Part shown: positions 1-11,638 of the stretch, piece after piece
Numbering within the stretch: position 1 is the stretch's first letter
How the letters are laid out: the number at the start of each line of letters is the position of its first letter
Source of the DNA: Typha latifolia
Taxonomy: Eukaryota; Streptophyta; Magnoliopsida; Poales; Typhaceae
Reading direction: 5' to 3'
Length of the DNA: 64,000 nucleotides
NCBI GenBank assembly: GCA_019914945.1
Contig: CM034109.1
Span: forward strand, 8,920,479-8,984,478
The notes under the pieces: generated by a model
The model's input: the letters and a program-made list of their open reading frames with translations, nothing else
What the model was told of the DNA's origin: nothing
The model's database searches: none
Made by a program: the position numbers and the translations under genes

Positions 1-528
1 AAGTTCACCGCCGGTAGGAATAAGTGGAAGGGAATTTTCAGTTCACACCCTGCATTGGTGTATGTTTATTTTGGATCAAACTATCCACTCCACTGGAAAA
101 GTATATGGTTGACTTAAAGGGTATTTTTAATTACTTTATTCGATAATGTAAAATCAAAGCAAAATAGATAAAAGGCATGGTTAAACTGAAATAAACACAT
201 AATATAGAGGGAGTGAAAAAAAATTCCTTAAAAAATAGAAGAATGAGACTTCGATATAATATTATTCCATTATAATGGAAAAACCTCTCTAAATTACAGC
301 CACCCAGTAATAAATATATTTCAAATTGCTACTGGGTTAATCAATTATACTTACAACCCGATTTTCAGTAAACAAGTTTAAAAGCTTTTATTTGTTTTAT
401 TAAGAGAAGCATAGAAGAAAGAAAGAAAAAAAGAAAAAAAAAAAAGGGAAAAGAAGAATCAATGACCCATCAGTGTGTGTGGTTTGTATACCAAATTTAC
501 AACAAATAAGCATTCTTCATATACTCAT
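1..528. other. Intergenic / 3' flank of the CASP-like gene
   Basis: AT-rich sequence with an A-rich tract near 425-450. The part next to 528 is presumably the 3' UTR of the minus-strand CASP-like gene. The short open frame at 475-657 on the plus strand is antisense to the last CASP-like exon and has no recognisable features. Nothing else is supported here. Confidence 0.5.
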
Positions 529-1829
529 CTAAGAATCCCAGCTGAAGACATTGTATGCAGAGATGATCGAGTTGAGAGCAAGTGCGATGAATGCCAGAAA
601 AGACATGGCAACAGAGGCACTGATCATCTTTGTGAAGTCATCACCTCCAAATCTTGATACCCAGACATCGTTACGAGAGGCTGCTACTGATGATGCTGAG
701 ATTAGTAGATAAGCTAATATCTGCAATAAATTAAAACCTTATAAGGTTTTCATCGTATCAATTTTGCAAAACATTAATGTTAAAAGTTTACTTTGAATAA
801 ACATATAAAATAAATACTATAATTTTAATATTTTTTAGACGTTGGAGTTAATATTTAATAAATTTCTCATTTAAAAATATTATACGCATATAATTTGAGT
901 TCATTCTTTTAGAAAGATCGACCAAATTATATAATTTATATATATAAGAAACTTAATTTTTATGTATAACTTATAATTGATCTAGGAGACCATAATTTAT
1001 TTTAAAAAAACTTGTTGGTGTGCCCATATAAATTTCAGACTCTTAGCTATGTAAAAAAGACAACTTTAAGCATAAAAGTGTTCCTCCAAAACAACAAACT
1101 ACTAATAGGACAAAATAAATGAACCTATGAATTGACGTCATCTTCTTACTTGAAACCAAAGTTTCAGAGTAAATTTTGCCGCTAGAAAAGGTTTTCACTA
1201 ACCTGATCCATGGCCAAATCGAAGTAGAAACTCAATGGACGGCGAACGAAGTGCCTCATTTTGATCGTACGGTAGACCTCAGCGAACACCTGGTACCCTG
1301 AGTAGAGAAACCCAATCACATTCACACCCACGCAGTACCTGCGGTACAAGATTAACTTAGTACTTCACTAACACGGCAACACGAAAGGCTCGATTCCGTA
1401 AACGTACCGGTATTCCTCGTATCGCTCGTAGGAGTCGCCGGCCCAGCCCTTCGTCTTATCGGCCGCCATGACCGAGAACGAGATCATGCACAGCACAACC
1501 GCCGAAACCCTAAGCCCGATCACCGCCCTTCTCACCTCCGCCTTCCTCAAGTTATCCGGCAACGCAGGCACCCGTCCTCCGCCAGGCAACGCCTTCACAT
1601 CCGCCGGCGGCCGTTCCTCCCGACTCAGCCGGTTCGCTATCGTCACCACCGTCTCCGGCGTGGTCCGTGGCGGGCGGTCCGGGTTCAGGTTCGGGATCGG
1701 GTTCGCGTTCTCCGCGGGGCGGAGCGGTGATCGGAGAGGGGAGCGGAGCGGGCTCCTATTGGGCGGAGGCAGCGGGGTCGGGTTCTCCGCCGCCTTCTCT
1801 GGCAGCGGTGAACGGAGCGGGGACTCCAT
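529..1829 (-). CDS. CASPL4A: CASP-like protein, subfamily 4A (CASPL4A type)
   Basis: Three exons are read on the minus strand: 1829-1381, 1338-1203 and 720-529. They give 258 residues in one frame, with GT..AG borders throughout. The first about 100 residues are rich in proline, serine and arginine, with repeated SPLRSPLR units near 25-37. Four membrane segments follow: near 102-122 (VIGLRVSAVVLCMISFSV), 151-172 (in YCVGVNVIGFLYSGYQVF), 196-214 (ILAYLLISASSVA) and 226-250. This is the four-helix MARVEL-like plan of Casparian-strand-membrane-domain-like proteins. The long basic Pro-rich N-terminus, the YCVGVNVIGFLYSG block and the SSVAASRNDVW block are typical of CASPL4A. Family members form plasma-membrane scaffolds, but the role of 4A members is poorly defined. 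The first exon is GC-rich and the introns are AT-rich. Subfamily is inferred from remembered family features, not from a search. Confidence 0.85.
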
Positions 1830-2857
1830 AACGCTATCACTATTGGAAGTTGGAGGGTGGTTTCAAGAAATTAAATAGGTTATACACTTATACCATTCAT
1901 TTATTTTTTATTTTGAATTATTGAGGGGGTTGGGAGGGGCCACTCGGAAGAGAATTTATTATATCAGAAGGAAGGAAAGAATTAAGGGCGAAGGAAAGCT
2001 ACGATGACGAAGACGTAAAAGAAACGCGTTAAGTGGTGGTGTTAAAATTAAATTATGATAACATAATATCAAAAATATAAAGTAAGGTAAAGCAAATGCA
2101 ACAATAGCCGAGGGGCCAATCTGACTGATGTTATTGTGTGTTTCTCAGCTGGAAAGGCAGCAGTTTGAGTCATATAAGACCTTTGTTGGTCTAAACCGTA
2201 AGATATGGTTACAGATGATCCATCTTAATCAGTGGTATGTGGTCATGCACTCATCCACATAAATTAGTATATGTGCAATTGTGTACAAAGAAATAAGAAA
2301 AGACCATCAAAGACAAGGAAAGTGAGACAAAAGTAAGCATGTGTAGGAAAATTGTTATAGGAGAAAGCAAGAGATGCTCATCTGAATCTGATACCTTTCA
2401 CTTGGAAGGCTTCTATACGAAAAGCCAAGGATCAAAATTATCAGAATAAGTTAATCACATGCATTTTACCAATCAAATAGACCACTTGACACCAACCTCC
2501 TGTCCTGAATACTTGGATGTACCAGGTTCGTTCCCCACATTGGGGATCACTAAGGTAGCTTTTGAGATCATGGACTTTCTATCGTTGCACGAGATTTCGT
2601 TAACGGTTTCAGTATCGGAATCTTCAGATAAATCAAGAAGACTTTCATGGCAACGGTTATAATTTGAGCGGGAGAGTTAAGTAGCACCTGATTTTGACTT
2701 TCACGACAACTTTCATGCCAACTTATGCTCAAGCTTGACTTATTTCTCATTCAACCCAGGTTACCAGGTTTGAAGCATAATGAACAAATCATGGCTGTAT
2801 AAATTAGTTGAGTACCTACAGTGTAGATTCCTTCTGTAAGAACTTGACAAGAAAATA
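1830..2857. other. Intergenic: CASP-like upstream region and PGM-like 3' flank
   Basis: Both neighbouring genes run on the minus strand, so 1830-2100 should hold the CASP-like promoter and 2100-2857 the 3' end of the phosphoglycerate-mutase-like gene. The short frames at 2459-2750 show no protein features. No RNA gene or mobile element is seen. Confidence 0.4.
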
Positions 2858-4768
2858 TCATTTGCAACTTGGCGGGTTTTTACACTTATAAACAGCAGAA
2901 GCTGGTTGCTTGTACTCTGGAATGCTGCTCGGGTCAACTATCCTTACCTCGCCAGGGGTGAAGTGCAAATCGTTGTGCCTGTATCCAAAGCAAAAGACAT
3001 TTAGAATTGAAATTTATACAGAGAAAAAGGAGGAAAGAGCCTTTCTTTGAGGAACATTACTAGGAGAAGCAAGTTGATAGTTTCACCACAACCAGGTCTA
3101 AATGATCAGCTTAAGGACTTGATAATAGCAAAATAAGTGGTAGTTTTTAAAAAGATGCAGTTTTTGAACAAGGAAACATTTTAGGGAACAATTACTCTGC
3201 ATTAGAATTCTGATTGCTGGTCTCTAGAAAATTACTTGATAAAATGAAGAACATTAGGCCAAAGATTGAGACAGATGGCAGTTAATTCATCAGAATGGCA
3301 TCTTAGACAGCAGATAAGAATTATACAATCAAATGCCTTGGAAGATCAGCTGGACTTGGAGAGGCAGTGTATATATTCAATGCAGAACAACTGTAAAAAG
3401 AACTAATAATAATCGTTACCTGCGCAAATCCAGCCCTACCAAGCCGGCTTGTAGAACTGTTAAATTGTCTGAATCTGGTGAAACAATAATTACAGTATCT
3501 CCAGAATACTGAGTCTCCAATATAGACATGAGCTGTGTGACCCGAACAAATACATCTGATACACTCTCATTCGGTGTTCCATCAGCAATTGGAGGAGGCT
3601 TGATATCTGGAGAAATATTATCTGAAGCATATACCTGAAGTACTTACACAAAAGAAGAAAATAAGAACACAAGTGATTGGCAGAAAGCTGCCGTGCAAAT
3701 CATACACCACATAACTTCAGTCAGATGACCATTTATCTGAGTTAGGTAAAATAGACAGAGCAATTATACCGATAATTATAGCCTAATTCATCTCTATGCC
3801 GGTTCTTAATATTCTCAGGCTAATCCTTTCTAGTTTTTATCATAAGATGGATCAGGTATTTCCCTCAGTTCTCCAACTCATGGACTTTAAAGATTGGTAG
3901 GTGTTCTCATATTACATCAGTTGTTATCTAATAGGATAGCCACTTTTATCATCTAAATATCACTTAAATTATTTGCAATAAAAAAGTCCAATCTTTAACC
4001 AGAGCTGAGGTTAACATCAGTTTAAAAGTTTCTCCAACGTTATTGGTTTGACCAATAAAATATTCACTTTCTTATCTGAGAACAGTCATCTGAGAATATA
4101 ATACAGGAGGCAAGAGATAAATGAACCCAACACACATTGCTAATAATAGTATTCCATTTACTCCCATACCTCAGCTAAATCTCCCAAGCTCCTCCCTTCG
4201 AATGCCCCCAAACCCCTCGCATCCAAGAAGCTATACTCCGGCACGATACGACTAATAAAAACAAATATTAATCACCATAATTAGCGAAGATTACAAGTCC
4301 AGAACGAACACTCGCACCAAACCTGCGGTCGACTCCGTTGACGGAGGCGATGATCTCGGCGGCCTGGTAGGATCTCTGCGTAATGGACGGCCAGATCCAG
4401 CACGCGTCGTCGCACGCGCCGAGGCGCTTGAGCTCGAGCGCGGCACGTGCGGATTGGCGGAGGCCTTCCTGGGAGAGGCCGCTGTCGACGGAGGTCTTGG
4501 CGACAGGGTTGGTGCGGACGATGCCGGAGGATTCGTAGGATGACTCACCGGAACGGACGAGGAAGTAGCGGTTGACGAGGCGGGAAGGGGGCATGCGGAA
4601 GAGGCCGCGGGAGAAGGAAGGAGGAGTGGAGAGGGTGAGGGAGAGGGAGAGGTGAAAGGAGAGGAGGAGGTGGCGGCGAAGGGGGAGCAGGAGATTAGGC
4701 GATGGTGGTGGTGCCGGAGGAGGAGAGAGGAGCGGTGGTGGCGTAGGGTGGGATGGGGAGGTAAGCAT
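2858..4768 (-). CDS. Phosphoglycerate-mutase family protein, probably plastid-targeted
   Basis: Four exons on the minus strand, 4768-4323, 4251-4170, 3634-3420 and 2978-2858, give 287 residues. The chosen Met begins a Pro/Leu/Ser/Arg-rich stretch that looks like a transit peptide; an upstream in-frame Met at 4888 adds 40 residues and cannot be excluded. The mature part starts near LVNRYFLVRSGESSYESSGI. It continues through SGLSQEGLRQSARAALEL, SRIVPEYSFLDARGLGAFEG, VIIVSPDSDNLTVLQAGLVG and LHFTPGEVRIVD, matching the histidine-phosphatase fold. The catalytic RHG motif of this superfamily appears as RSG (LVRSGES), and the second histidine position near VSPDSD is also not His. So it may be a non-canonical or inactive member; the Arabidopsis relative is of the At3g52155 type. 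The substrate is unknown. Confidence 0.8.
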
Positions 4769-4888
4769 TTGATCAGTGTTCCTTACGAGACTTCGGAACT
4801 TTTGGTGGTTTGTATTTGGATAGAGGCTCCTTTTCCTTTGGTTTATATGCACAAGAGAGCCGATTAAATGGAATGGGGAGTTAATCAC

Positions 4889-5592
4889 ATAAATGTAGGA
4901 TGTATTTGAAAAGAAAAAGTATTGCTGAAAATTTTGACTTCTTACATAGCAAAAGTTAAAAGTAATATATACGGAGCACAGATTTACCTATGAATGCAAA
5001 GAATCCATTAAACAATAGTCTTGACTCTTGAGGAAAGTATTTAAGCAAACAATACAATCTAATGAACCAAGCCAGTTTGAATTCCTCATCAACAATCAGG
5101 TCTCAGCTTCCAATCTGTTACATGCAATCTAACCAGCTAAATAGTGTCCACACATAATAAATTGGTGGAATGCACATTATCTCGATACTGCATGAAATCT
5201 AATATTAAATTAACATCGAAAGAAATGTGAAGCCTGTCCTTTACGGATCTTACATCCATGATCCAGAAGTTGAGCGCACAAGACAATTGTTTAAGATCTG
5301 AAAAAAGAGCCTAGTAGCAGTACGAATTCAGGGACGGTGATCTGGCTGTCAAGATTATCATTTTGTTGAACTTTCCACAAGCACCAAAAAAAAAAAAAAT
5401 ATTGAATCCTTCAGCTCCGGGGCTTTGATCCTTCACATTCAGACATTAGCTACATTTCTGACATTAGCTGGAGAATCCTTTGGGCTAGATGAGTATGGTC
5501 GGATCCTTTTTTTTAATACATTTTTTGCCGAAAGGCCTTTATATTTAGGGTTCCTATATTATTAACTGGTACCCAGCTCTAGGAAGTCTTGC
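4889..5592. other. Intergenic, AT-rich
   Basis: This lies between the PGM-like start and the stop of the farnesyltransferase beta gene, both on the minus strand. It should contain the PGM-like upstream region and the FTB 3' UTR. A short A-run lies near 5386-5399. No gene, RNA or mobile element is recognised. Confidence 0.4.
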
Positions 5593-7844
5593 TCAGGCTC
5601 TTGAAAAGAACTCATGTGCCTTATAGTACCTGTCAAGGACCACATTGTAGAGTGGATGGACTGGTTCCAACAAATTCGAGTATGGGCCTAGTACCGCATT
5701 GGGCAATGGAGCAGAATCAAAATCTCGTGTACAGCTATATTGGCTCACAGAGAGACCACTGAGACAGTAACATGTGTGGTAGAAATCTCGGTGCTTCCCG
5801 GGCTTGTCCTTGAAACCTCCCTCCAGGACCTGTAGAAACAAAAGTTGACTGATAGGTTCACAAAGCTCAGATAAAAAATTATGCATTAGAAAAAAGTTTG
5901 TAGCAAATACAATCTTAAATCTCTATATAGTAGCAGTGCACCCATGATCCTATATATGCCTATATTGGTTCAACTGTTCCACCTAAATAGTTTACTGTCC
6001 ATATATGTGGAGGAAGGTTTAGATTCAGTTAATCTTTCTGAACCACCAGTTTTTTATCTCAACGAGCTAGGATAGCTAATCTCCTGCCAAATTTTATTGC
6101 CCAAACCTGAATAAATCTTTCCATATTCTATGATATATTAACATTTGATAATGCATCATTACCTGTGAACAGAGTATTATATATTGTTGTAATGCGATGG
6201 CGTGAAATAGAGGACCTGTCTGATTCTGTCTCTTAACAAAAGCAAAACCAATATCCGAGAAGTCTCCTGTTTCAAAAACATTCCACTGTATAGTCAGGAT
6301 TATGAGAGAAAATCTAGATGAGCATTGCAGCAGTGGAGTGAGAAAATTAGACTACTATAGAATTCAATGTCTGGTTAGCATGATTACAAAGCTAAAGTGC
6401 TGATTCAGCCAAAGTACAGTGAAGCAACCATACTGCTCTGAGTAAACCATAGCCTGATCACAAGGGCCTCTGGTTAAGTTTATTCTACATCAGAGCTTAT
6501 ATAAGGTGCTCTACCTACACTTTTAGAATGAGTAGCAGGAAACAAATCCATGTGAATGCTTACCAATACAGGATCTCTCTCCAGCCAAATCAGATGATCT
6601 AGTGTCAGAGGCAATGTCTGCAGATTCCTCTCTATTGACAAATGATGATTTCAATTGTCCATCGACCATTTGCATCAACTTTTGCATTAAAGCAAACACA
6701 CCTCCCTAGTAAAATCGCATATTTTTAGAACAAAAAGTGGAGCACTTAGAAAGAAAACGGAAGATGGAGATGACAATTACTTGCCAAAAGGAATAGCAAC
6801 CATCGACCAATTTATTTGTTCGACCTTGAAATCCACATTCAACTCCTTGACGAAACGCCACCCAACCCTATTAGCAATAATGAAACCAACAAATTGTTGG
6901 GCTAAGTACATTCTGAAAAGTGATCTACAAATATCTTTGTAAGCATCTGGTAATCAACAAAAAGAACAAGGACTAATGCAAGTAAACTATATGGTAAAAG
7001 CAGGTAGAGATAAGACGAATATTTTGCTAGCTTCCTGATCAGGAAAGTGTGACAATTTGCGCTAGAATTCTATTATGAAATGAAAGAAGGTCTGTATAAA
7101 AGAAAATTTGATCACACTTCCTATAAATATTAGGACATCAGTAATGCATTTACTGTCACAAGAAATTTAATGTGTGAACTACAAGAACAAGCACTAAGGA
7201 TCCCAGACATCATATTCTGGATATAGGCACACATGAGACAATACTCCATAAGTAAAAGGAATTCAGATAATAAAATTAAGCAAAAAGAGAATATAGACAA
7301 AAAGAAACACCTCGGGAACTCAAAAGTGTATGATATTTATAGACTTGCTTACCATCAAACCAGGCAGGTCAAGCTTATCAGCCTCGTTAATCAGAATCAT
7401 TGTGGCCAGCCCACAAAATGTGTACCTTAAGAAAAGCAATTTCAAAATGTAAGGTCAAACTACATTGCAATATTTTTAATTAGCACAATGATGCATCCAT
7501 TGGCATGACACAAAAGTTAAGTTTCCAATGAAACATACCCACCATGAGCTTCAGAATGAGGCTCCCCAGCAATACCACCTTCATATGTTTGACATCTGAA
7601 TTGAAGAAATTAATGAATTATTATTAATCATATAAAGGAACACTAAAGAGCAGCAACACACAATTTTGCTAGATAAAATTAGAATAACAAAGGAAAGATA
7701 TTCATCAACACACCACTACAATCCAACATAAAGAATTTCACTAAAAAGGCTGCTTTATAAATGAATGTTAAAGAGATCAACCAAAATTTGAATGGACCAG
7801 ACCTGCAAAAGGAATAGGCAAAACTAAAAAAACATATAGAAAGA

Positions 7845-7897
<53 letters not shown>

Positions 7898-10833
7898 ATA
7901 AAAGAAGTTCTCTAAATATAAAATACTGCTTCATAAAGAGAAAATAGAATATATTGCTGAATTTTGTGGAAAATTTATGCAAGAGGAAGGAGGCAATGAA
8001 AATATCATGAAGAACAAACCTCAATATGTAACTTCCAAGATCTTCCGCAAGTTCAATATCCAGAATGTTCAAAAGACTTGCAACCTGATGCCATAACAAT
8101 AAGTTTGAGCTTCTGAGTATAGAGTGGAAAAAATCTAACAAGACGTAAGATTGAACTCATTGAACAATATGGTTTGCACTTTGCAATTGGTGGTGTTAGT
8201 ATTTACACCCAGAATGTTATGTTCACAGGAATGCTTTGTATCTTTACATAAACTTGCTGGAGTCATATTACCACATCTCAAAGCAGTTTCCAAGTTATTA
8301 TTATGGAAGAGATTTAAGGTTTTTACATACATACTGACTAAGATAGACTTAGTATCATATCTAACCCAGAAAACTTTGGAGCTGACCCTAGACCATCACC
8401 ATCACCATTCGGAGATACTTAGATCCACACTACTCACTCAGTAAGGTATAGAATAAACTTAGTAAATTCAAGATCTTTGTCCCTGATTGCATAAGTTACA
8501 CATGTAAAATGCAAGTATTAAATAGAAAAGGCAATGATGAGAACTAACTTACTGAGATTGCTGTATAGCAAGCACGAACATCAATCTCACCACCATCATG
8601 CATCCTGATTAAAAGAAGAATACTGTCTATTAAACTAAATCTTTTTGCCATAGCATATATAGTTTATTACATTCTAAGCAGTAAATGATCAATGAATAAA
8701 CTAATTGAAAGGCGCTAGATGTTGATTTTGGTAATGAAGCAGAAAAGAATCAAAAAGAGGCAATTTTAGATCAAACAAGCTCCAAAGTTCTATAGGAGCT
8801 TAGGTGCTGGTCACGATGCATATGTGTAACTATGTCAAAAATTAGCAACACAAATATGAGATTGGGCGCCCTTAGGAGAGAATAAAGATCTAATGTGCAT
8901 GACTGCACTTTCAGTGAGAAAGCAAGTTGAGGAGCAACACTACTAGAAAAGGAAGCAGGATCCACAACTACAACATGTCCAGATTGATGCTTCAGATAGA
9001 AGAATCAGATTTTTTGCAACATAAACTTTTCAAGCAGGTGTGATAATATAGCATGTTCAGCCAACAAATAGGATAGCTTATCCCAGAAGCAAGACAAACC
9101 ATGGGCATGACCTGATAAACATTGATGCAGAATTCTATCTTTATAGCATCTAACAGGTCAAGTTTAAGACACAAGCAACTTTCACCTAAGAGCAAATCAC
9201 ATCTCTCTGCATTATCAATTGCGCATCCAAGTTCTTTCATGCAGGGGTAGTTCCTAATTATCAAGAAATTTCTTAAAAGGTAAAACCCAATAGTGGAATC
9301 TAATTGACAAATACTATTCCAATCATACCTGAAGGCTCCTGAAGAATCTTTCATCCGCAACAAAAACTTGTGCAAATAATCTCTGAGAAACAAAGAACAT
9401 AAAATTTTGTTAATCAAAAGGCACCCAAAATTGGCACATAATCAGATGATGAAACAACAAAAATGACTACCTATTTATCGATGATAAAGCTCTATCACTT
9501 CCTAAAGTGACAAGTGCATTTACTGCAGCATAAGTTGTTGCAAGATGAGGCATCTGACAGAAGAATTTGACAAAATGAATGGTCAGAGGAAAATGAAAGG
9601 AAGTATAATACTGCCGAACATATGCTCACTAATTTGCTGATAAAAATAACCAATATACCAACTGAAATGATCTAAAACTTTTCAGAAAATAATTACTCTC
9701 AAAAAAGAGGTGGCATCTACAAAGGATAGCACAGACCTGCCCTGGTCCACCACCATATCCACCATCTTTGTCCTGTATTGAACATCATAAAAGATCAAAT
9801 TCTAGACAGAGTTGAAAGGAAAAAGGTGCGTGTTAAAGAGACTTAGTATCAAAGAACAGAGTTGACCAATGTGCAACTGCCTAGCATACGTTACTTTTGA
9901 TATGCAAGGACCAAATCCAATAAGTCCTATACTTCTTTCACAGTTTCACCCCCAAATCCCTCCTAATTTGTAACTTTGAGTTTGAGTACATAAATATCCC
10001 CAATCATGCCTAAGATAAGTGCACAATAGTCAAATGTTGGACTTTCTGTTGGGAGCCTTAAACATAATCTTCGGATGGTTAATGTCACATAGAAAAGTTC
10101 AGGGTGGCACTCTATATCTATTTTATAATACTAAAGCCATGGGGGAGCATATGTATTTTCCCCTAATTGAATTCTTGAACTTCATCTGAACGATATAACA
10201 AAACAAATACAACACAAACGTCTTAGGAAATATCAAACCTGACAACGAGACAAGAAATCCACGATATCATCCTCAAGTTCTGGCTCGAGCATCTCTCCCA
10301 ATAACGCAACCGAATGAACAATCCAGTAACACAGCCAAGGCCGACTGAATCCACAAACAACTCATCCTCATATAAACCAAAAAGCCATGGAACAGCATAA
10401 ATATCGTCAAATAAGATGACAAATAAAAGGAGAAAACATCTTACTTAGCATCTAGCACGTTAAAGTTGGGCCCAAGTAGTCCGAGTCCTTTCGTCAAATA
10501 TTCCACATGCTTATCGCGCCACAATTCTAACCTACAACAAAAACAGGGGGGAAATGGCTTTTGATTCGAGCGAGCAAATCATCGAACAAGTGGTGGGCGA
10601 ATGATTCGCTGAGAAAAGATTACGAGTAAATAAGAGAAAATGTTAAGTTTAGCAGTCGGTAGGAGAGTTTACATGAGAGATTGGGTGCGGGGTGCGACGC
10701 CATTGAGGACCCTGTAGATCTCGGCGACCTTGCCTTCTACACTGAGCTGCTCGAGCTGCGTCACGGTGAGCTGGATCCGGGGATCTGTCGCGGACGACGA
10801 TGGCGAAGAAGAGGAAGAAGGAGAGGGTTTCAT
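5593..10833 (-). CDS. FTB/ERA1: Protein farnesyltransferase subunit beta
   Basis: Fourteen exons on the minus strand: 10833-10673, 10531-10445, 10344-10239, 9772-9737, 9553-9471, 9382-9329, 8604-8553, 8084-8020, 7595-7539, 7425-7353, 6867-6781, 6705-6564, 6266-6163 and 5829-5593. They total 1344 nt, or 447 residues. The protein is the catalytic beta subunit that, with the alpha subunit, attaches farnesyl to C-terminal CaaX cysteines in the cytosol; in Arabidopsis (ERA1) this controls ABA response and meristems. QDKDGGYGGGPGQMPHLATT and CQTYEGGIAGEPHSEAHGGY are prenyltransferase repeats. The zinc ligands are visible as D280 and C282 (VDGCYSFW) and H387 (FYHTCYCLSGLS). Exons 12-13 encode the extra loop before the last repeat that plant beta subunits carry. 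It shares an intergenic region of about 0.8 kb with the divergent PPR gene. Identity is very secure; individual borders are hand-called. Confidence 0.96.
7847..7894. repeat. (AT)n microsatellite in an FTB intron
   Basis: About 24 uninterrupted AT dinucleotides lie inside the intron between exons 8 and 9 of the farnesyltransferase beta gene. The length is probably polymorphic. Confidence 0.95.
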
Positions 10834-10840
10834 GGCTTCG

Positions 10841-10871
<31 letters not shown>

Positions 10872-11638
10872 CGGCTTTGTTCTGCTAGCCCTTTCAGGCG
10901 TGCTCTATAAGCTTCTCCTTCACAAAAGTTCTATTTACCACTTTGGAATCTAACGAGATTTCTTTTACAAGTACTTCGATGCAAGAATAATAAGTAGACT
11001 AATTACCGGACCAGATCTACGAGTCAAACACAACAAAATTAATCCTCTATAAATTATCGCACTGTTGAGCAGGGTTTGAACCAAATCACCACTTGCATAC
11101 ATATATAATTTTCTTTTCTTTTTCTTTTTCTTTTTCCTTTTCCTTTCCCAGGCGAGGCCCAGCACTAATGCTCGACTCCACGACCTGTTGTGGTTGGTAT
11201 TTCAAACTTTTTTATAAAAAAATTAGTAATTTCATTACATTCTATAAACTTAGTACACAACATCAGAACATAGACAGTAAGTCAATAAATAATTCCCGCA
11301 ACTTAATAAATATTTATTGCATAATAAATGAAATATGTATTGCAAATCCCACGCGAACCCGATGGCCCTTTAGTTGGGCTTAAATTAGTAGTCCTGGAGC
11401 CCGAGCCTGGCTTAGGACCAAGAAGGCCCAAGCGCTTCGTTAAAATATTCTTGTGGAACAGTTGGTTAAAATGTTCTTCCAAGACGGACGGCGTATGATC
11501 GTTCACCTACATCACACTGACTACGATTTAACCGAAATATCACGCTGCGCCATAGATCAATATATCACCCAACAAGGAGGGTTCAAGTTCTCCTTGCGAG
11601 AGGACTAGAGGAGTATCCGGAGAGGAGAGGGTGGAACG
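10834..11638. promoter_or_regulatory. Shared divergent promoter region between FTB and the MEF8-type PPR gene
   Basis: The two start codons (10833 on minus, 11639 on plus) face away from each other across 805 bases. A (GA)n run at about 10844-10871 lies 11 bases upstream of the FTB start and is probably in its 5' UTR. A pyrimidine-rich (TTTCTT)n-like tract lies at about 11109-11147. Within the FTB-proximal part, GGTTTGAACC-like sequence occurs near 11070. No clear TATA box was assigned to either gene. Confidence 0.5.

Noticed and set aside
1468..1878. 136-residue plus-strand frame opposite CASPL exon 1
   Set aside because: Antisense shadow of a GC-rich coding exon with no own features.
11050..11100. 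GGTTTGAACC as a second SINE B box
   Set aside because: No A box at the correct distance on either strand; neighbouring sequence is a simple pyrimidine tract.
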